Shown: positions 43,284 to 56,800 of the stretch, piece after piece
Layout: the number at the start of each line of letters is the position of its first letter
Position numbering within the stretch: the first letter of the stretch is position 1
Assembly (NCBI GenBank): GCA_027559495.1
Contig: JAMXSV010000002.1
Location: 186,001 to 250,000 of the forward strand
Origin: Aurifilum marmelostoma
Taxonomy: Eukaryota > Ascomycota > Sordariomycetes > Diaporthales > Cryphonectriaceae
Direction of reading: 5' to 3'
DNA: 64,000 nt
Made by a program: the position numbers and the translations under genes
The notes under the pieces: model-generated
The model's input: only the letters and a program-made list of their open reading frames with translations
Databases searched by the model: none
Told to the model about the DNA's origin: nothing

Positions 43284-46200
43284 GTGTGTGAATGTGTGTA
43301 AAGTATATTGGGAAGAATATGTGATATGTGACGTTATGTGCGTGCAGAGCAGATGGGCTGAACCGAAGGGGTGTAGAGGTGTGTGTGCGTATGTGAAAGC
43401 GCGTGGTGTATGTGTGTGCGTGTGTGTGTGTGTGTGTGTGTGACAGACGTCAGTCGAGAGGTTGTGAAAAAAGAGTAGACCGTCAAGTCAAGCGAATGAC
43501 TCGGGACGCTGCCCGTTGAGCTGCAACAAGTGGACAGACAAGGTTCGACTCGACCCTGTAGGAGAAGAAGGAGAAGACGTAAAGAGTCAAGTCCGGCAGT
43601 TGGGGAGGGGGAAAAGAGAAGGGAAAAAAAGGGGGGGGGGAGGAGGGAACGGCTGGATGGGTGAGGGCGGGCTGGACGAGGATATATGCAATCCAGGGCC
43701 CAGAGTAGGCGCAGTAGGGCCACTGACGGCGGCAAAGATGCAGGTTGAAAGTGGGTGAAGGTGGGATGCGACAGGATGTAGGCTGTCAGTCAGGCGGCAA
43801 AGGAGTGCTCTGCTCAGGAAACGGATCCACAAACTAAGCTCCTGACAACCTAGCCCCCCGCGTGTGTTTCCGCGACAAGGGAGGAGGAGGAGGTGGAATG
43901 GGTCCAAGTCGAACCCGAAGACGCGGATCGAGTGGGACAGGGGGATGTTTCGTTGCCGTGTGTCTCTTGTTCTCTTTCTGGTGGTTCGGTCGGACCTGTT
44001 CCCAGCCAGTGCTATTGGCGTCTGTCGTTTGATACAATATAGTGGTTGGTGGTGGTGCGTGAGTTGAACTTGGCGCTTCCGTCCAGCCGTGCAAAATCTC
44101 CTTGGGCGAGGAGCCGGATCTGGAAGACGAATACACACAGAGAAAGGTTGAGAGGCGTGGTGGGTGTTTGAGAGTTGCCGCTGGGGAGCAAAGGTGAGGC
44201 CTGTGGTCTGAAGAAGACGAGGAGGATGGTAATTATGCACCGCAAGAGAGGGTGTATGTGTGTGCGTGAAAGAAGGAGGGCCAGCAGCGCCAGCGGGGAT
44301 GGACCACAACGGAAAGGCACGACGACTTTCCTTCGCAGCAGACGAGGTGCGATTGGAGGAAAGGCCGCGCTTGTGTGCTCTCGAGATGCCTTAGTGCCAG
44401 CTCGAGGTACAGCCAGCGACTTCCGGTCAGGGTTGGCCAGGTGTGGGTACAACAGCCCTGGGCCGGTAAGGGCTCTTTCCCTTTGGTGCCGAGCTGTGCG
44501 TGCGGGGTTCTTTGACAGGAGCCAGAGGCACCGAGAGGAGAGGAAAGAGCTTGTGGTCCACACAAGGTCGGACGGGGAAGGAGGAAGCCTGGGTTCGTTG
44601 TTGCAAAAAAGACGAACGGACGAGGAACGAGGGCAAGGGCGATGTTGATCCGGTAAGCGCCAGGAAATTTCCGGCTACTGGAAGGTTATTGGAAGAACCA
44701 CAGGGCGCGTGGTGGGTGAGCCCTGTCGTGTTGTCCCTGGTCAGATCTGACTGGCAGATCGTCGGGTGTGATAGGCACTTTCGTAAGGCGGGAATCCCTC
44801 AGAAAGAGAAGACCAGGAACGGTAATATTAGAGTGAGTACACGGTCCGCAGCCTTGTTCTGGTTGTGACTGGGGATCCTGTCTCTGCTTCTTTTTTCTTT
44901 TTTTCCCTCTCCTCCTTTTTTTTTGTTCGGTCTTCTCTTCCTTTGCCTTGGATGGGGGGAGCGGCCTTGGGGTCTGAGAGACCGATAACAATTGAAGCTG
45001 ATGATGGTGTTCCCAACAGAAAGGGGACGAATGAACGAATCAAGCCGCTGAGGGGAAGTCGCAAATCACCGAAAAGTCGAGAGAATTCAAGCAACAACCT
45101 CCTTCTGCAAGAAAGAGAGGCAAGGGTCTCCCTTGTCAGCTGTAGCCGCTGGGATGGACACGGCCGGTACGGTATCCCAGCTGTGATTGGGCCGTTGAGA
45201 ATGCACGCTAACTGGGCCTGGCACACAGCGCGCTTCGCTATTCTTAGCAATGGTTTCTTTCTGTAAAGTGTGGGAAACTGTGCATCTCATTGGCCAGAGA
45301 GGGGCTTACTCATCCGGAATAACGTCCTCCAACCAGCGTTCCCTGGGCCTTGGATTTTCTGGGGACCTCGAAATTCTCCCGAGAGACTGGTTTCGTACTC
45401 TCACCAACAGGCGATGGCCACAGATATCTTGAGGGTTCTGTCTGTGTGAGAGTTGACACAGCCGCCCTGATGGAGAGACAATGAGAAAAAGAAGAAGTCA
45501 AATATGACCAAGACGTAATCTCAACAAGGGGTGCCACAAACTAAAAATGGAGATTGATCAGGGATGATTTGCAAAGATACCAAAAAAAAATCCAAAGGTG
45601 ACGACGCGTACGGTAACAACGGCAGAGGATATACCTTGCGGCAAGGCGCAACACGAGAAATACAGATGTGGACCCAAAAACGAAAGCGGTTCCATTCGAT
45701 GCAAGTAGGCTTTCCAGAAGCCTTCTGCCCCAGCCTATTTGTACGTCGACATTGTGGCTATCAACGAGTCTGGAGGTCCTCTCTCCAGTTTACCTAGGCG
45801 CCCAACAGCCAGCCGCTGCTCTTCCCTTCCACACTTGTTCCCTTCCTCCTTTCCTTGATCTATATCGACAGCAATATGATTCCTATCAATCTCTGAGTTT
45901 CGAGTCTGGCCCGGGAATAGTCCTGCCTCCACATTACCCCAGCCTGGTTTTGTGTTCAGCGCGCGGATAGGGAGCGTCGTCTGAACCTGGAAGCTTCAGC
46001 TTCCTCCTCGCTGACTGGCTGGCGCACTACCTGCCCGGACGAGATCAAGATCCGGAAAAGAAAATTTCAGATTCAGATCCAGATCATCCTGTGTGGCTTC
46101 CAAGAAACTCGGGCTCAGATACCTGGCAGGGCTACTGGAGCGCGCGCCACATGCCGCATCCCATCCACCCCCGGAACAAGATCTGGGCGCCACCAGCCGG

Positions 46201-47300
46201 ACCAGTCATCGTGGTCCGAATAGCCAGGTTGAGGATCTCTATCTGGGCTTCGACCGCCCTTGTCCATACCGCCCTTCGCTTCGAGTCGAGTCAATCTATA
46301 CGACAACAATCAATTCTATGGTGACGAAAGCACATGGTATGCCGCCCATAACTAAGGTTTCGAATATAGTGAAACTCTAGGTGGGCCTGGACCGCAAGCT
46401 GGGGTCTGACCTATCTGCAGACGCCTCGTGGCTTGTCAGGATTCCAATGCATCGTTGCGGGGAGCCAACATCTCAGCTGCACTATGGCAAAAACTCATGG
46501 CGGGCGAGGATCGGTTTTGTGCGCACGTTGGTGGACCGGCCACTGCTCATCGTATGTACTATGCCTCAAGTACCGTAGTTCTTAGGTGATCAACAGCTTC
46601 TCGAATGTCTGCTTAGGCCGGACCGGGCCCACAACCGCCGACCACATGGAGGCTCGTCCCTGCGCCCGCTGTATAGCGCGTGCATACACGCCCAACCCCA
46701 CAATACTTCTTTGCCGCCGAGCATCATATTGTCGCGCTGCTGAATTTTTTTTTCTCTTTCTTGGTTCGTATTTGTTTCTTTCCTTCTTTCTTCTTCGCTT
46801 TTGGCACGTCAGGCTCGGTGGCTGGAATTTGCTGCACCGCGGCTACTGATACAGTGGGGAAGGGGAAGAGATAACTCCTTCTCATTCCTCCTGCGAAAGA
46901 CATCGTCGTATCATCTCAGGCCACGTTTCCGGGTGCTGAAAATCACTTGCACAACTACTAGGGTTATCATCCCTCCACCAGTCTTGCGCTTGTGCATCAT
47001 GACCAACAACACTGTGTATTGTTGGGTGGGTCCGCCATCTGGGTGTGGAGGGTGGGGAGAAGAGAGCATGACGCTGATTCAGACACCCAATAAACTGTCC
47101 CGTCGGCCCTTCATACCCATGAGAAATGAAGTCAAGCCGGATCCGCATATCGCTTCCGGGCATGAGTGTTGCTGAAATCGGTCTTGCGTTGTGTGTACAG
47201 CTAGATACACTCAGCCCACAGGATGAGCCAAAAAGTGATTAGCCATCCGCCCGTTCAACGCACTTAACCATTGTCCATGTGTTTATTGATTCATCTTAGC
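43284..47300. other. Intergenic: leader side of the disordered protein, then featureless
   Basis: The left ~1.4 kb is C/T-rich when read along the minus strand and may be promoter and leader of the 42306-43283 gene. Frames of 180-240 codons in it are low-complexity Pro/Ser/His/Arg and not convincing. The rest shows no gene. A (GT)n microsatellite and a 10-base G run (43631-43640) are present. Confidence 0.5.
43407..43442 (+). repeat. (GT)n microsatellite
   Basis: Imperfect GT repeat with a perfect 3' core of about ten or more units, about 125-160 bases upstream of the minus-strand start at 43283. Confidence 0.9.
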
Positions 47301-49513
47301 TGTAACCAGGGCAGGATCAAAAATTCTGGCTTGTCGAAACAGAATCTGCCGATCTAAGTGGATAAAGAAGGACTATCGGTCTGCCATATCTTTGTAATTT
47401 GGTACAACGACGGCGGTACGAACACGACGCAGGAACCGAAGTCAATGGAGTTACTATTCTCCAGTACGCTCACGATGTCATCTCGTCACGGTAAAAGGTT
47501 GTGTTCCCAACTTCCCTCTGTCTTTTCCCTGTACGACCCCAGCGTTGCCCAAATCATACTGGAGGCTTTCCTCGTACGCCGTGTGTGGTCCCTCGCAACC
47601 ATAACAGAGCCCTGCCCGACCTTGAAGCCACTACTGCAGGATCTGATTCCGTCACACCTGATGAAGCATTTTGCCGACGCATATGCTTGCTGTAGAAGGT
47701 CTCTAGTATGCTCACCGCATGCGCTCCGTCCGTGATAAGGTTCGCCCGTTTAGACTGCGACATCTGCAGTTGTCTCTGGACAACGAGCTTCGTTCAGTGC
47801 TCCTTGTATTGCTGCATGCACTCAAATATGTGTGACTTTGCATCGGGCTACACTATATGTGCTACAGATATATCAAGTCTGGATCCAGAACTAGTTTACA
47901 AGCTTCCAGCAGCTTGTCAACAACATCTTTGGACCTGTCAAGATAAGAACGGCGGGAAGAGACGTGATGAGGTCTTTTAATCCTATGCTTGGCCAATGGC
48001 TCATGAGACACTTGCATTTAATCTGGCTCTTGGTCGAGTACTCGCTCAGAAGGCTCACCACGGGGCAAAACACCTCGCCAGGGATCTCTAGCGTAATGGC
48101 TGCTAGTATTTTACCTCACATAGGCCTCCTCGATAGTATTCCACGTTCAAGCGTGCTACCGAGGACGTGCACAAAATGCGCCCATGGAGCGGTAACGCAA
48201 CATGACCCTCGGGCTAGCGGAGACCTCACCGCACTTTGATAAGTAGTCGAAGGAAAAGGCCACGGCGGTTGGTTATAATCAGTAGACGCGCTCGTTGTAG
48301 AAATTCGTGCCGCTAGTAGAGGTCCTGCGTCCGAGTTGGTAAGTCGAAGATATTGCTTGTCATGGACGAAAGCAGACACAGGAGCTGCATCATGTACAGC
48401 TGCCCCTGAGGCATTCTTGAAGGGCTCGGTAGACAAAAGATCCCAAACAAGGTCACATAAAGCCGCCTTGCTTGACTTCGAAGTATTCCAGGCAAGGAAT
48501 TCAGTTTTAAATAGGATGGGCAACTTTCTGTCATTTACTCAAGGCTTTAGCCTTGGAATATGACTGCAAGCTGATGGCAGCCCCCTATGAATTTCTCGAC
48601 AAAGACCAAGTTCTTGCCTGCACTTTGAAGCCCAGCATCTAGGTAGCAAATCCTGACAGAGCCGAGGACGGGTCATTCCGCTCAGGAGACCCAGTTGAAT
48701 TTGGCAGGTGATAAACAACAACTAATAACATTCAAGACGCATTCAGCAAGGGAAACCAAAGACACGAGTTCGCGCTTGCAAGTAGCCGTAGATAACACTC
48801 TTGTGCTTGTACCTCGAAGGGTGAATCAAAGCTGCGAGGGGCTTCGCTGCACCCATGTGCTCACACTAAGCACGCCTCTTCCAAATGAAACCACAATATT
48901 TACAACATCTCCGTTTTGGGTATCACCGAGCCGCCCTTGCTGCATGGGAAACCGCGCGCGCTTTTTTCTTACAGGTCACTTTCTGCCCAATCCATCTCTC
49001 AATGACATTGCATCTTGTTTACCCGCTTAAATCTACGGATGGATTGACGCTGAGGTTGTTTCATGTTATCACAGTGTAGAGAAATAATCATTGGCGCCGC
49101 GGCGGGGTTACACGCCACCACTGATACATCATCTCCTTGACGAACGGGCGGAAAGTCGAGCTAGAGTATATGCGCAAATGACTTTTCCGACGACCTTTCG
49201 AGTTTTCACACGCTCTCGAGAGAATGAGCGACCTTGAGAGCTGACACATGCAAGGGACGTGCCACGGGCTGCATGAAGCTGGAAGCGCATCACAGTTGCA
49301 TGAGCTGCATGCACGACGTGGCTCACGCAGGGCCTATAGATGCTGTATCGCACTCTCACCACTTGACGCCCTTTGCGCCCTCAACGCTAGTAGAAAATCG
49401 ACCTAGCCTTCTCATCACGGCCCCCAAGATTGATGCTGTCTCCTGTTGGCGCTTGGATTGGACCTATTCATCATGTCGCTTTAGGTGAATGGAGCTATGC
49501 ATGCAGGGTGGAA

Positions 49514-49542
49514 ACACACACACATACACACACACACACACA
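49514..49542 (+). repeat. (AC)n microsatellite
   Basis: AC repeat with one T interruption near 49525, in non-coding DNA. Confidence 0.9.
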
Positions 49543-51399
49543 ACTCTAGGCATTTACACACAACCAGACCACCAAATCCTCCCAGATCAAGGCTGTGGGG
49601 GCCAATCTCGATACCCAATGCCTGTACTCGCAGATCGTCGATGGCATCCAAGTCTGGCTCGCCTCACTCGTCAGACACACGGCGAAAAGAAATGTACTGT
49701 ACGCAATGTGCCCGGTCACATCCACATACTCGAGCCTTGATCAAGAAGAGGACAGCCAGAACCTGCAGGATGACCACGATCAAAGTTACGAACGAGGGCG
49801 CTCGTTTTCCCGTCGTCAGACACAAAAGATTACGCGGCTTGCTTGATGAGCCAATAGTGAGGACACAAAATGGCTCACGGGACCAGACAAGGCAATGCAC
49901 GCTCGATCGCTTGCATGTGCGTACATGTTAATTATGCGGTCAGCAGCAGCTGTGCTTCTCGTCTTGCAGCCACCAGGAAGAAAAGGGTGCCGTTCCTACC
50001 ACACCCGAAAAAAAAGAGGGGTTGCATGCGCTGTGGTAGCATCGCCAGGCAGTCTTTGGTCCGTCGAGACACCAGGACTACAACACGACGTGTCTCAGTC
50101 TGCAGATACGTTTGGATTGAAAATATAGTTATAATTGCCTGAATTGGGGGCGGACAGAGCGTATACACACACACCCACCCATCGTAAAGCGACGTCTCCC
50201 CGTCATTGAGCCCACTATAAACTGCGCAAGCAATCACTTACGGTATTGGCCTGTTGACCTGAAAATACTTATAGGCGTCTTGCGCAGAGGATTTGGTTGT
50301 TCTTCTTGAATTGCCTTCGATCGCTCATCACGTAACTAATAACTATTCTTCCTGAGCATCGTTCCAACTTCATCTCATTCAGTATACCCACTGATATCGT
50401 AAGCTCTCAAACGATTCTGCACAAATGAGGCTCGGCAGTCACTACTGTTAGTATCTTCGTGTACAAGGTTGAGTATCATGTTGCTAGTCGTGAAATAGGT
50501 AGTTTCATCATTAGCACGAGACAGCGCCCACGAGGCGGTGAGCCTTAGCAGCACTTCCATTCGTGTTCAGATCCGAAGCATCATGCAGGCCGGTCTGTCC
50601 ACCTTGACCCAGGCAGCCCAGGTCACTGCACATCTCCTAAACAAGCGCAAATGCATCCGTGCTCAGAGCATTTGTGATGAATCAATCATAGCTTGCAGCC
50701 ATTTTCGTTGTCTCAGGTCGGTCAGCTTTTGGGAATGCTGACGGCGCTTGCCTGACGTCTCCTTGAGTCTGAACGAAGCAACATGTTCTTTCGCCCGGCT
50801 CGAGGGGAACGCATGGGTTCGTGTGATTAGCTCCAGCTCGTACGGTCAAATGGCGGGCATGAACTGTAGGACAGAGTTGACCCTTGCTATGTACTGTTCA
50901 TGATGCGCCTTGATGAAGTACCTAAGTACTTGTGCACTACGTAGGTCGAGAAAGATTCTACGCTGGTGTTGCAGGCCGTTTATCATGTCATTCTTCAGCT
51001 CTCTCTTTGGTGAAAGTCTCTTCCCTTGGATATTTGTCCCAGGCACAATGCAGCGGGAATCCTGAGGAGCCCTCAATCTTGTGTTTGCAACTTGCGGGCT
51101 GGTCACTAAGCAAAAGAAGATAGAATCATCTTGCGTGCGAACCTACAATATGTAAGAATGTTGATACCCAAGTCAGGGTCAGTATGCCACGCTCCCACAA
51201 TTCAAGATGTCCATAGTAGTGCCTTGCTTAGCAAGTTATGACCTTTAAAACATGCTCCCTAGCTGATGGGCCTGGTCCATGACTTGCGTCCTCAGCATAA
51301 CACATCTTACAAACATTTCCTCCTCCGCCGGGGGGAGAGGTTTGGATACCATCTCTCCTCAGTACTTGATGCTGCATTGAGGATTCATGGAGGTCTTAA

Positions 51400-53250
51400 C
51401 GTCTTTTAAATGATATATTTGATCGTGACAAGATAGTCCTTTCTGCGCATGTATATGGCCTCTGCTAGGCTTGCTTCCTTACCCTGCCTGGTCAGAATAT
51501 GAGGAGCCCTCTTGAACTCTTCACCCCCGTTGACAGACTGTCTATTTTTGCCCAACAACAATGACTTGAAGTTGACATTGTCATTGTGACTACTTGACGT
51601 GGCAGACTCACCATCCATGTAAGTCATATGACGTGCTCCCCTCGCCAGAGCACCTTCAGCTTCTCCCTTGCTGAATTTCTTTTGCCGCCGATGGAGCCCT
51701 CACCACTTCCTCAGCCGTAGTTAGGGCCTCTGCCATACTATCTGAGAACTCCGAAAGGGGCTTTTTCAACCAGTTCCTTCGTTATTTGCCTTATATCTGG
51801 CACATGGTAGGCTTGGGCTTGCCTTCCTCTTTCTCTGTTCTTTGCAGGTCATGTGCAGCTTGTCGAGTATTTGGCAAATCCATTCTGTAATGAGTAAGTC
51901 TGTAGGTACTGCAACTTCGCTAGACAAATGGGGGGTCCGGGCCTCAACCAAGATATTCTACGGGCTGCGATGACGTCCTGAAAATTGTCCTTCTGTTGTT
52001 CAAATTGTGAAGAAACTCAGGGGCAACATCAGGTTCACGGGAAACTTTCGAAGCATGCAAAATGGGCACGATGAAAAGGCTCAGAAGTAAAACCAATAGC
52101 TCAAAATGGTTTTGACAGAGATATCCAGAAAAAGTGTGGCCTATGAACCAAGTCTCCATGTGAAAACGGACACAATCATGCTCAGCTTGCTCATGGAACT
52201 ACGATGAGCCCTGTTCAGTTCCTGCAAGACCATAGCTAATCAGAGATTTTCTGTCCAGTCAGACGACCAATCATCTTCGGTACAGGAGACAGGGAAATGA
52301 ATGTGCATTCATTGTCTCATACTCCATAACCTCGATACTGACCCTTGCAGCCTCACAGAGTTCCCTAGCCATGTCCCAGAAGCCATCGACCGCTAGTACG
52401 CAGCCCGAATAAATGTAGAATAAGTGGTCTCGCAATGACTCAACAAGGGCAGCAGATGGATTGTATCAGCCTCTTCTTCCCATAGAAATGGCGCTTGCGC
52501 AGGATTCTAGGTGTTGGCAGACATGCCCTGAAAAGAAGAGGCTTCTTTTAGGCTTCGTTCTGGATGATGCCTACTGGTGCATTCTATCCCGATAATCTTT
52601 ATCAAAGTGACAAAGCAAGCAAGGGTGATTTCTATCAGTGAAATCACACTGTGCAAAGAAGACAAATATCCGGGCGACAAGACTTGGTCCATCTTATTGA
52701 AGCTCCAGAACAGTCATTCATACTTCAAGTCCGGGCGGCACACATACGCCACAGCGAGCCAATATATCCACCAACATGGAACGAGTATCACGGCTCCAGA
52801 TGGGGCCCAATTTACAGCAGCATTGCAGATTGTACCAGTCCAACCACCCCTCCTATTCAAATTTGCAATCCTCTCAAGCCCCTTTTCCCAAGCTGTGCTG
52901 ATAGCCCCCTGGGCTCCCCCATCGATACTCATTTGAGGGATGGCGGACGAGTCCATGGTATTTACAAATATGTGTGCGTGCACTATGAGGAACAACCCTC
53001 TTATTATGGCAATCAAAGCTGGTAGATGACGAGTTTTCCAATGTTCTATTCTTAATGGTGCTGCGTGACGTCCAAGTAGGCAATGACTTCTTGGTTTGTT
53101 TAATGAATCTCTGCAGGCAAAATGGGAGAAAAATAGGTGTTTGTGAACTCCCAAAGAAGGCAACAATACGCCCGACAGTGTTTAGAAGGAATTTGGCTTG
53201 TTTTTCAGGATACATGATTAGAATTCCAATTTCAATAACCACTCTTTGGG
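51400..53250 (-). pseudogene. Possible decayed membrane-protein gene
   Basis: Minus-strand pieces read like one protein but are split over frames and stops. One piece is 53166-52717, ending in a hydrophobic stretch (SGAVILVPCWWIYWLAVAYV), then a TGA at 52716-52714, then the same frame continues to 52507 with another hydrophobic helix (LIEITLACFVTLIKIIGIE). In another frame, 52462-52271 gives LRDHLFYIYSGCVLAVDGFW and DMARELCEAARVSIEVME. At 52159-51944 there is a further hydrophobic helix (FELLVLLLSLFIVPILH). At 53242-53100 the alternative frame (MYPEKQAKFLLNTVGRIVAF) looks better than the first. I cannot name the family. A multi-helix membrane protein gene inactivated by several changes is the simplest reading. 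A real gene with unrecognised introns is possible. Confidence 0.3.
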
Positions 53251-53899
53251 TTTATTCGCTAGGCCAGTGGCCAATCCTATGCTATAAGATCTTCTGATGT
53301 TCCCATGTTATGCTACAACCCTAACCCTCCTCAGAGAGAATGCATCGTTTTCGGAGGAACGCAACCTTAAGAGCATAGGGATCACAAGATACCACATCTG
53401 GAATCAGTGATTCTTCAGATGGTTGTCTCCCGCAGCCCAACTCGAATGCCAAGTCGCCTGCCCACATATTATTTTTGCCGAGTTCTAAAACGCCAATTCT
53501 TCCACGCATAATCCAGATCCAGGCAACACTAGCCACACCATGCGAGATCATACCAATATAGTGCACGCTCAAGTTACAGAACTCCTTCAAGATTCGCAGA
53601 GTCTGTCCAAAAAGGGCTGCATGTTGATGTCTTATCGCAGAATGGATATGCAGCACAGGTTTGAACCTGTTCCTAGACAGCCCACCCCTCTTCGCTCCCT
53701 CCTCTGAGAGGGCGCAAACAGATAATGCCCTTTTCCCTCCCTTGAAAAGCCTCGGCTCTCCCTGCCGAATGAGGAGCGAAACAACAATAGAATACTCATG
53801 CCCGTCCATCATCTTTCTTTCTTAATGAAGCCCGAGACCCAAGACCAAGATCAGGTCTCAGTCGTCATCCGCAGTCCAAAAACCTCCTCCCGCCCTCCT

Positions 53900-56800
53900 T
53901 CCCTGAGCCCCGTATAAGCCATTGCTGGTACGGCCGCCATCACCTACAATTGGCCCGTAAAAGGGTTCTCTCTCCCTCACGAAAAAGGAAAGATACGAAC
54001 CAAGAGACATGGCCGAACAGGCCCAAATTAACATACGGCGTAAGTTGAGGTAGGTCATCATCACGTAATTGGCCCCCGTCCCTCCAAACCCACCCACCCG
54101 GGAAGCATTGTCTCGGGGTCCGTTCCCGATGCGGTAGGTCAAGTAATAAAGACAACGGAGCGACCACGCGAAACCCCGGGGAGCATGAGGCCGAAACGGC
54201 TCACAGGAAGCCGTGCGCCGCAGCCACCGGCATGTGCGTTTCGCCTTTTCGTCGAAAGGCTGCCAAGTCTTTCGGATTCCCTCGGAAAGTAAGTCGGGCT
54301 CAGAAGGCGTGCGTGTGTATGTGTGCTCGGCCTAAACAAGGGCGAGAATAAGTCTCGGTGGTCGACCTGGAGCTGGTCAAAAGCGCTCGGGCTGCTGAGT
54401 CGTTGCACGGCATGAAACTACTGAATACTCTTTGGCACGCAGGACTTCAGACTGCTGGCGTCAGATGTGATTGGCAAAGCACGACGCGGCCTCATCACGA
54501 GGCGGAAATGGGGCGGCGGATGTTTCCTGATCCAATTCGCTGCGGTGGCTCGGCCTTCGCCAGAAATTCCGATGCGTTCACCAACACGAGCTGTCCCTCT
54601 CTACCACCGCCACCAACCCGATGCCCAATTACAGGCGGATGCCCAATCAAATGTGCCTTGGTCCAATCTCGTTGCCCATTCCACCCGACGCGAACGATAC
54701 CAACCTCTCTACCCGAGCGGATAGGCTGGGGTCTTTCGCGGGGATGAGACTCTTGAGAGAAATAAGAGATGCCAAGCGGACTAGGCATACGAGGCACAGC
54801 AATGCGATCACAGGGACAGTATAGCAGAGTGAGACTACCCTCCCATACAAACCAAGAGGTCGCCGTCCCAAAATATGCAACTGAATGTGGTGTGGTGGTG
54901 GTGGTGGTGGTGGTGCTGATGATGGTGGCGGCGGCGAGCAGCACCGTCATCCGTTGCCAACACATTATTCCTACCCAATTCTGACATGTTGCTGATGATT
55001 GGAGGCATTGAAAAGTGATTGGTAACTGGAGGGACCACACGCCAGACGCAGAATGATTCGCATTATAGTTCTGACACTTGTCCAAGCTGAATGAGACGGG
55101 ACGGAGCGAGATTCTGAGTAGACAAGAAGGGAGGAAGGAAAGGGGGGGGGGCGACAACAGAATAATCATCTTAGAAGGAGTAGTAAAGGTGGCAATTTCC
55201 TGAATCTTCCTTTGTTGATAAGCAAGAGTAGTACTTTGCGTGAATGCACCCCAACGTTGCACATCACTTGGAAGCCGTCTTCGCCTAGGGAAAAGCGGAA
55301 GGGATTATGAGGCTGTCGCGAGACAACAATCTCCGGGATGCTGTGACAATCATGGCAGACATGCATGAAGTCAGCGCCTGCAACCTCAGTGTAAGGACCC
55401 GAGGACTATTATTGGCGAGCCTCGTCTAAGACGGAGGGGAAGGGGGCCGATTTTCTTTTCTCGGTTGGCCTAAGCTCACGACGTGGAGGCCATCATCACA
55501 GCCCAGGTACCCGCCCACCACGACCACTTGCCGACCAAGAAAGATGACGGAACTTTGTGGACCTTGGCCCTGGCCTGAACGGGCCATTCTGACGGCGACC
55601 GGTCAGGGGAGTGTCGTAAAGACGTCCATTCGGCGCTTAGGGCCACATGGTTGATTAAGATTGCAAGGCTGAAAAATAGATGAAGTGCCCATCCTCAACA
55701 GAGATAGACAGACGCCAGGTACGTCTCAAAATGTGACGCCGTAATTTTGACAGATTGCTTACATAGGATACGGGAGCCAGGGACTGTCAAAAGTGCAGGC
55801 CTCTGCCGCAAGCCCAGACCTGTGCCGAACATCCCATCGTCAAAATGTACAATGTAGTAGTATATGTACAAGGTGGTAGGCGGTATTATGTCCAGGTTGC
55901 ATCTGCGTGGTGGCACTTGAGGTAATGACGCTAGACTGATCAAGAAACCGAAAGGGCGGGCGGGAGAGTTACACGCAGTGAGAATGGGTGGACAGGTTGG
56001 GCCAGGGAGATGCGATCCATGTGACCAATGTGGCCAGCACGGCACAGCGGCTTGTTCGGGGCTGGGCTCTCGCCAGGGCCTTGTTGATCGCAATACCCTC
56101 TCTCCCCTCTCCGTTTTTTCTTTTTCTTTTTTCCCTTTCACCCCTCTTCCTCTGCCGAGGAATCCTGCTGCAGATCGCTGCAGAAAATGCAAGTCACAAC
56201 GACAACGTGACAGCATTGGGGGAAGGGGCCCCCTTGCCCAGTGCCGAATTTCTGGCCAACCCGCAGCGCGTGCTCCTGTGACCCACGACGTGCAGGTGGA
56301 ACGAGGGAGTCCTGTTGGCCAGAAAATGGAAGGTTGCTTTTTCAGCCAGTCAGGAAATCCGGCGCCTCTGGTCCAACCGAGCGAACTCCACAGGCGTGTG
56401 TGCGATGTTGAGGTCCGAGCCAGTGCGGGCAGATGGCCAGGCTGATGGTCGATGCGACAAGACCCTCTCGTGCAGGTGACACTGCAGTTGCCGAAGGAAA
56501 TTGACCTATCGTGCAGGGGGTCAAGATCGGGTGCCTGAGTTTGAACGTTGCCGCATTGCTTCTTGGATCGACAGAGCTCGCAGGCGACGTGTGTCACTGT
56601 GATTTTAGGTAGGGTGTGGTCGGGCCTTAATTTTGATTATTCTGTCCAGGCCCAAACGGCGCGGATGCTCCGGGAATGATGACATTCTGGTCGCATCAAG
56701 ATCGCTCCAGAGAGAAAGGCGAGCGAGATGGGGAGGGACACCTGCAAAAGACCACAGAAGGGAGAGCACAGGTTGCAGTAGTGTCCGTGTCGCAGATGGG

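Larger units (their letters stand above)
47301..53899. other. AT-richer region with only broken frames
   Basis: Base composition is visibly more AT-rich than the flanks. Several minus-strand frames look protein-like but are interrupted (51.4-53.3 kb, listed separately; also 48523-48116, 135 codons). No transposase, reverse transcriptase or terminal repeat was recognised. An (AC)n repeat lies at 49514-49542. Confidence 0.45.

Noticed and set aside
43587..44309. 240-codon minus-strand frame upstream of the disordered protein
   Set aside because: Composition is that of C/T-rich leader DNA (Pro, Ser, His, Thr, Leu); no motif and no good splice link to the downstream gene.
53317..53328. Telomere-like (CCCTAA)2 string
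   Set aside because: Only two units; easily chance in 64 kb, and the flanks show no further degenerate repeats.
53640..53662. tRNA-like T-arm (GGTTTGAACCTG)
   Set aside because: It is a short local palindrome only; no acceptor, D or anticodon arm can be placed around it.
47301..53899. Transposon in the AT-richer region
   Set aside because: No transposase or reverse transcriptase motif and no long terminal or inverted repeats were found by eye.
55695..56597. 300-codon minus-strand frame as a gene
   Set aside because: Apart from the short CELCRSKKQC string the text is random-like, with basic and Pro/Ser-rich stretches and no domain order.
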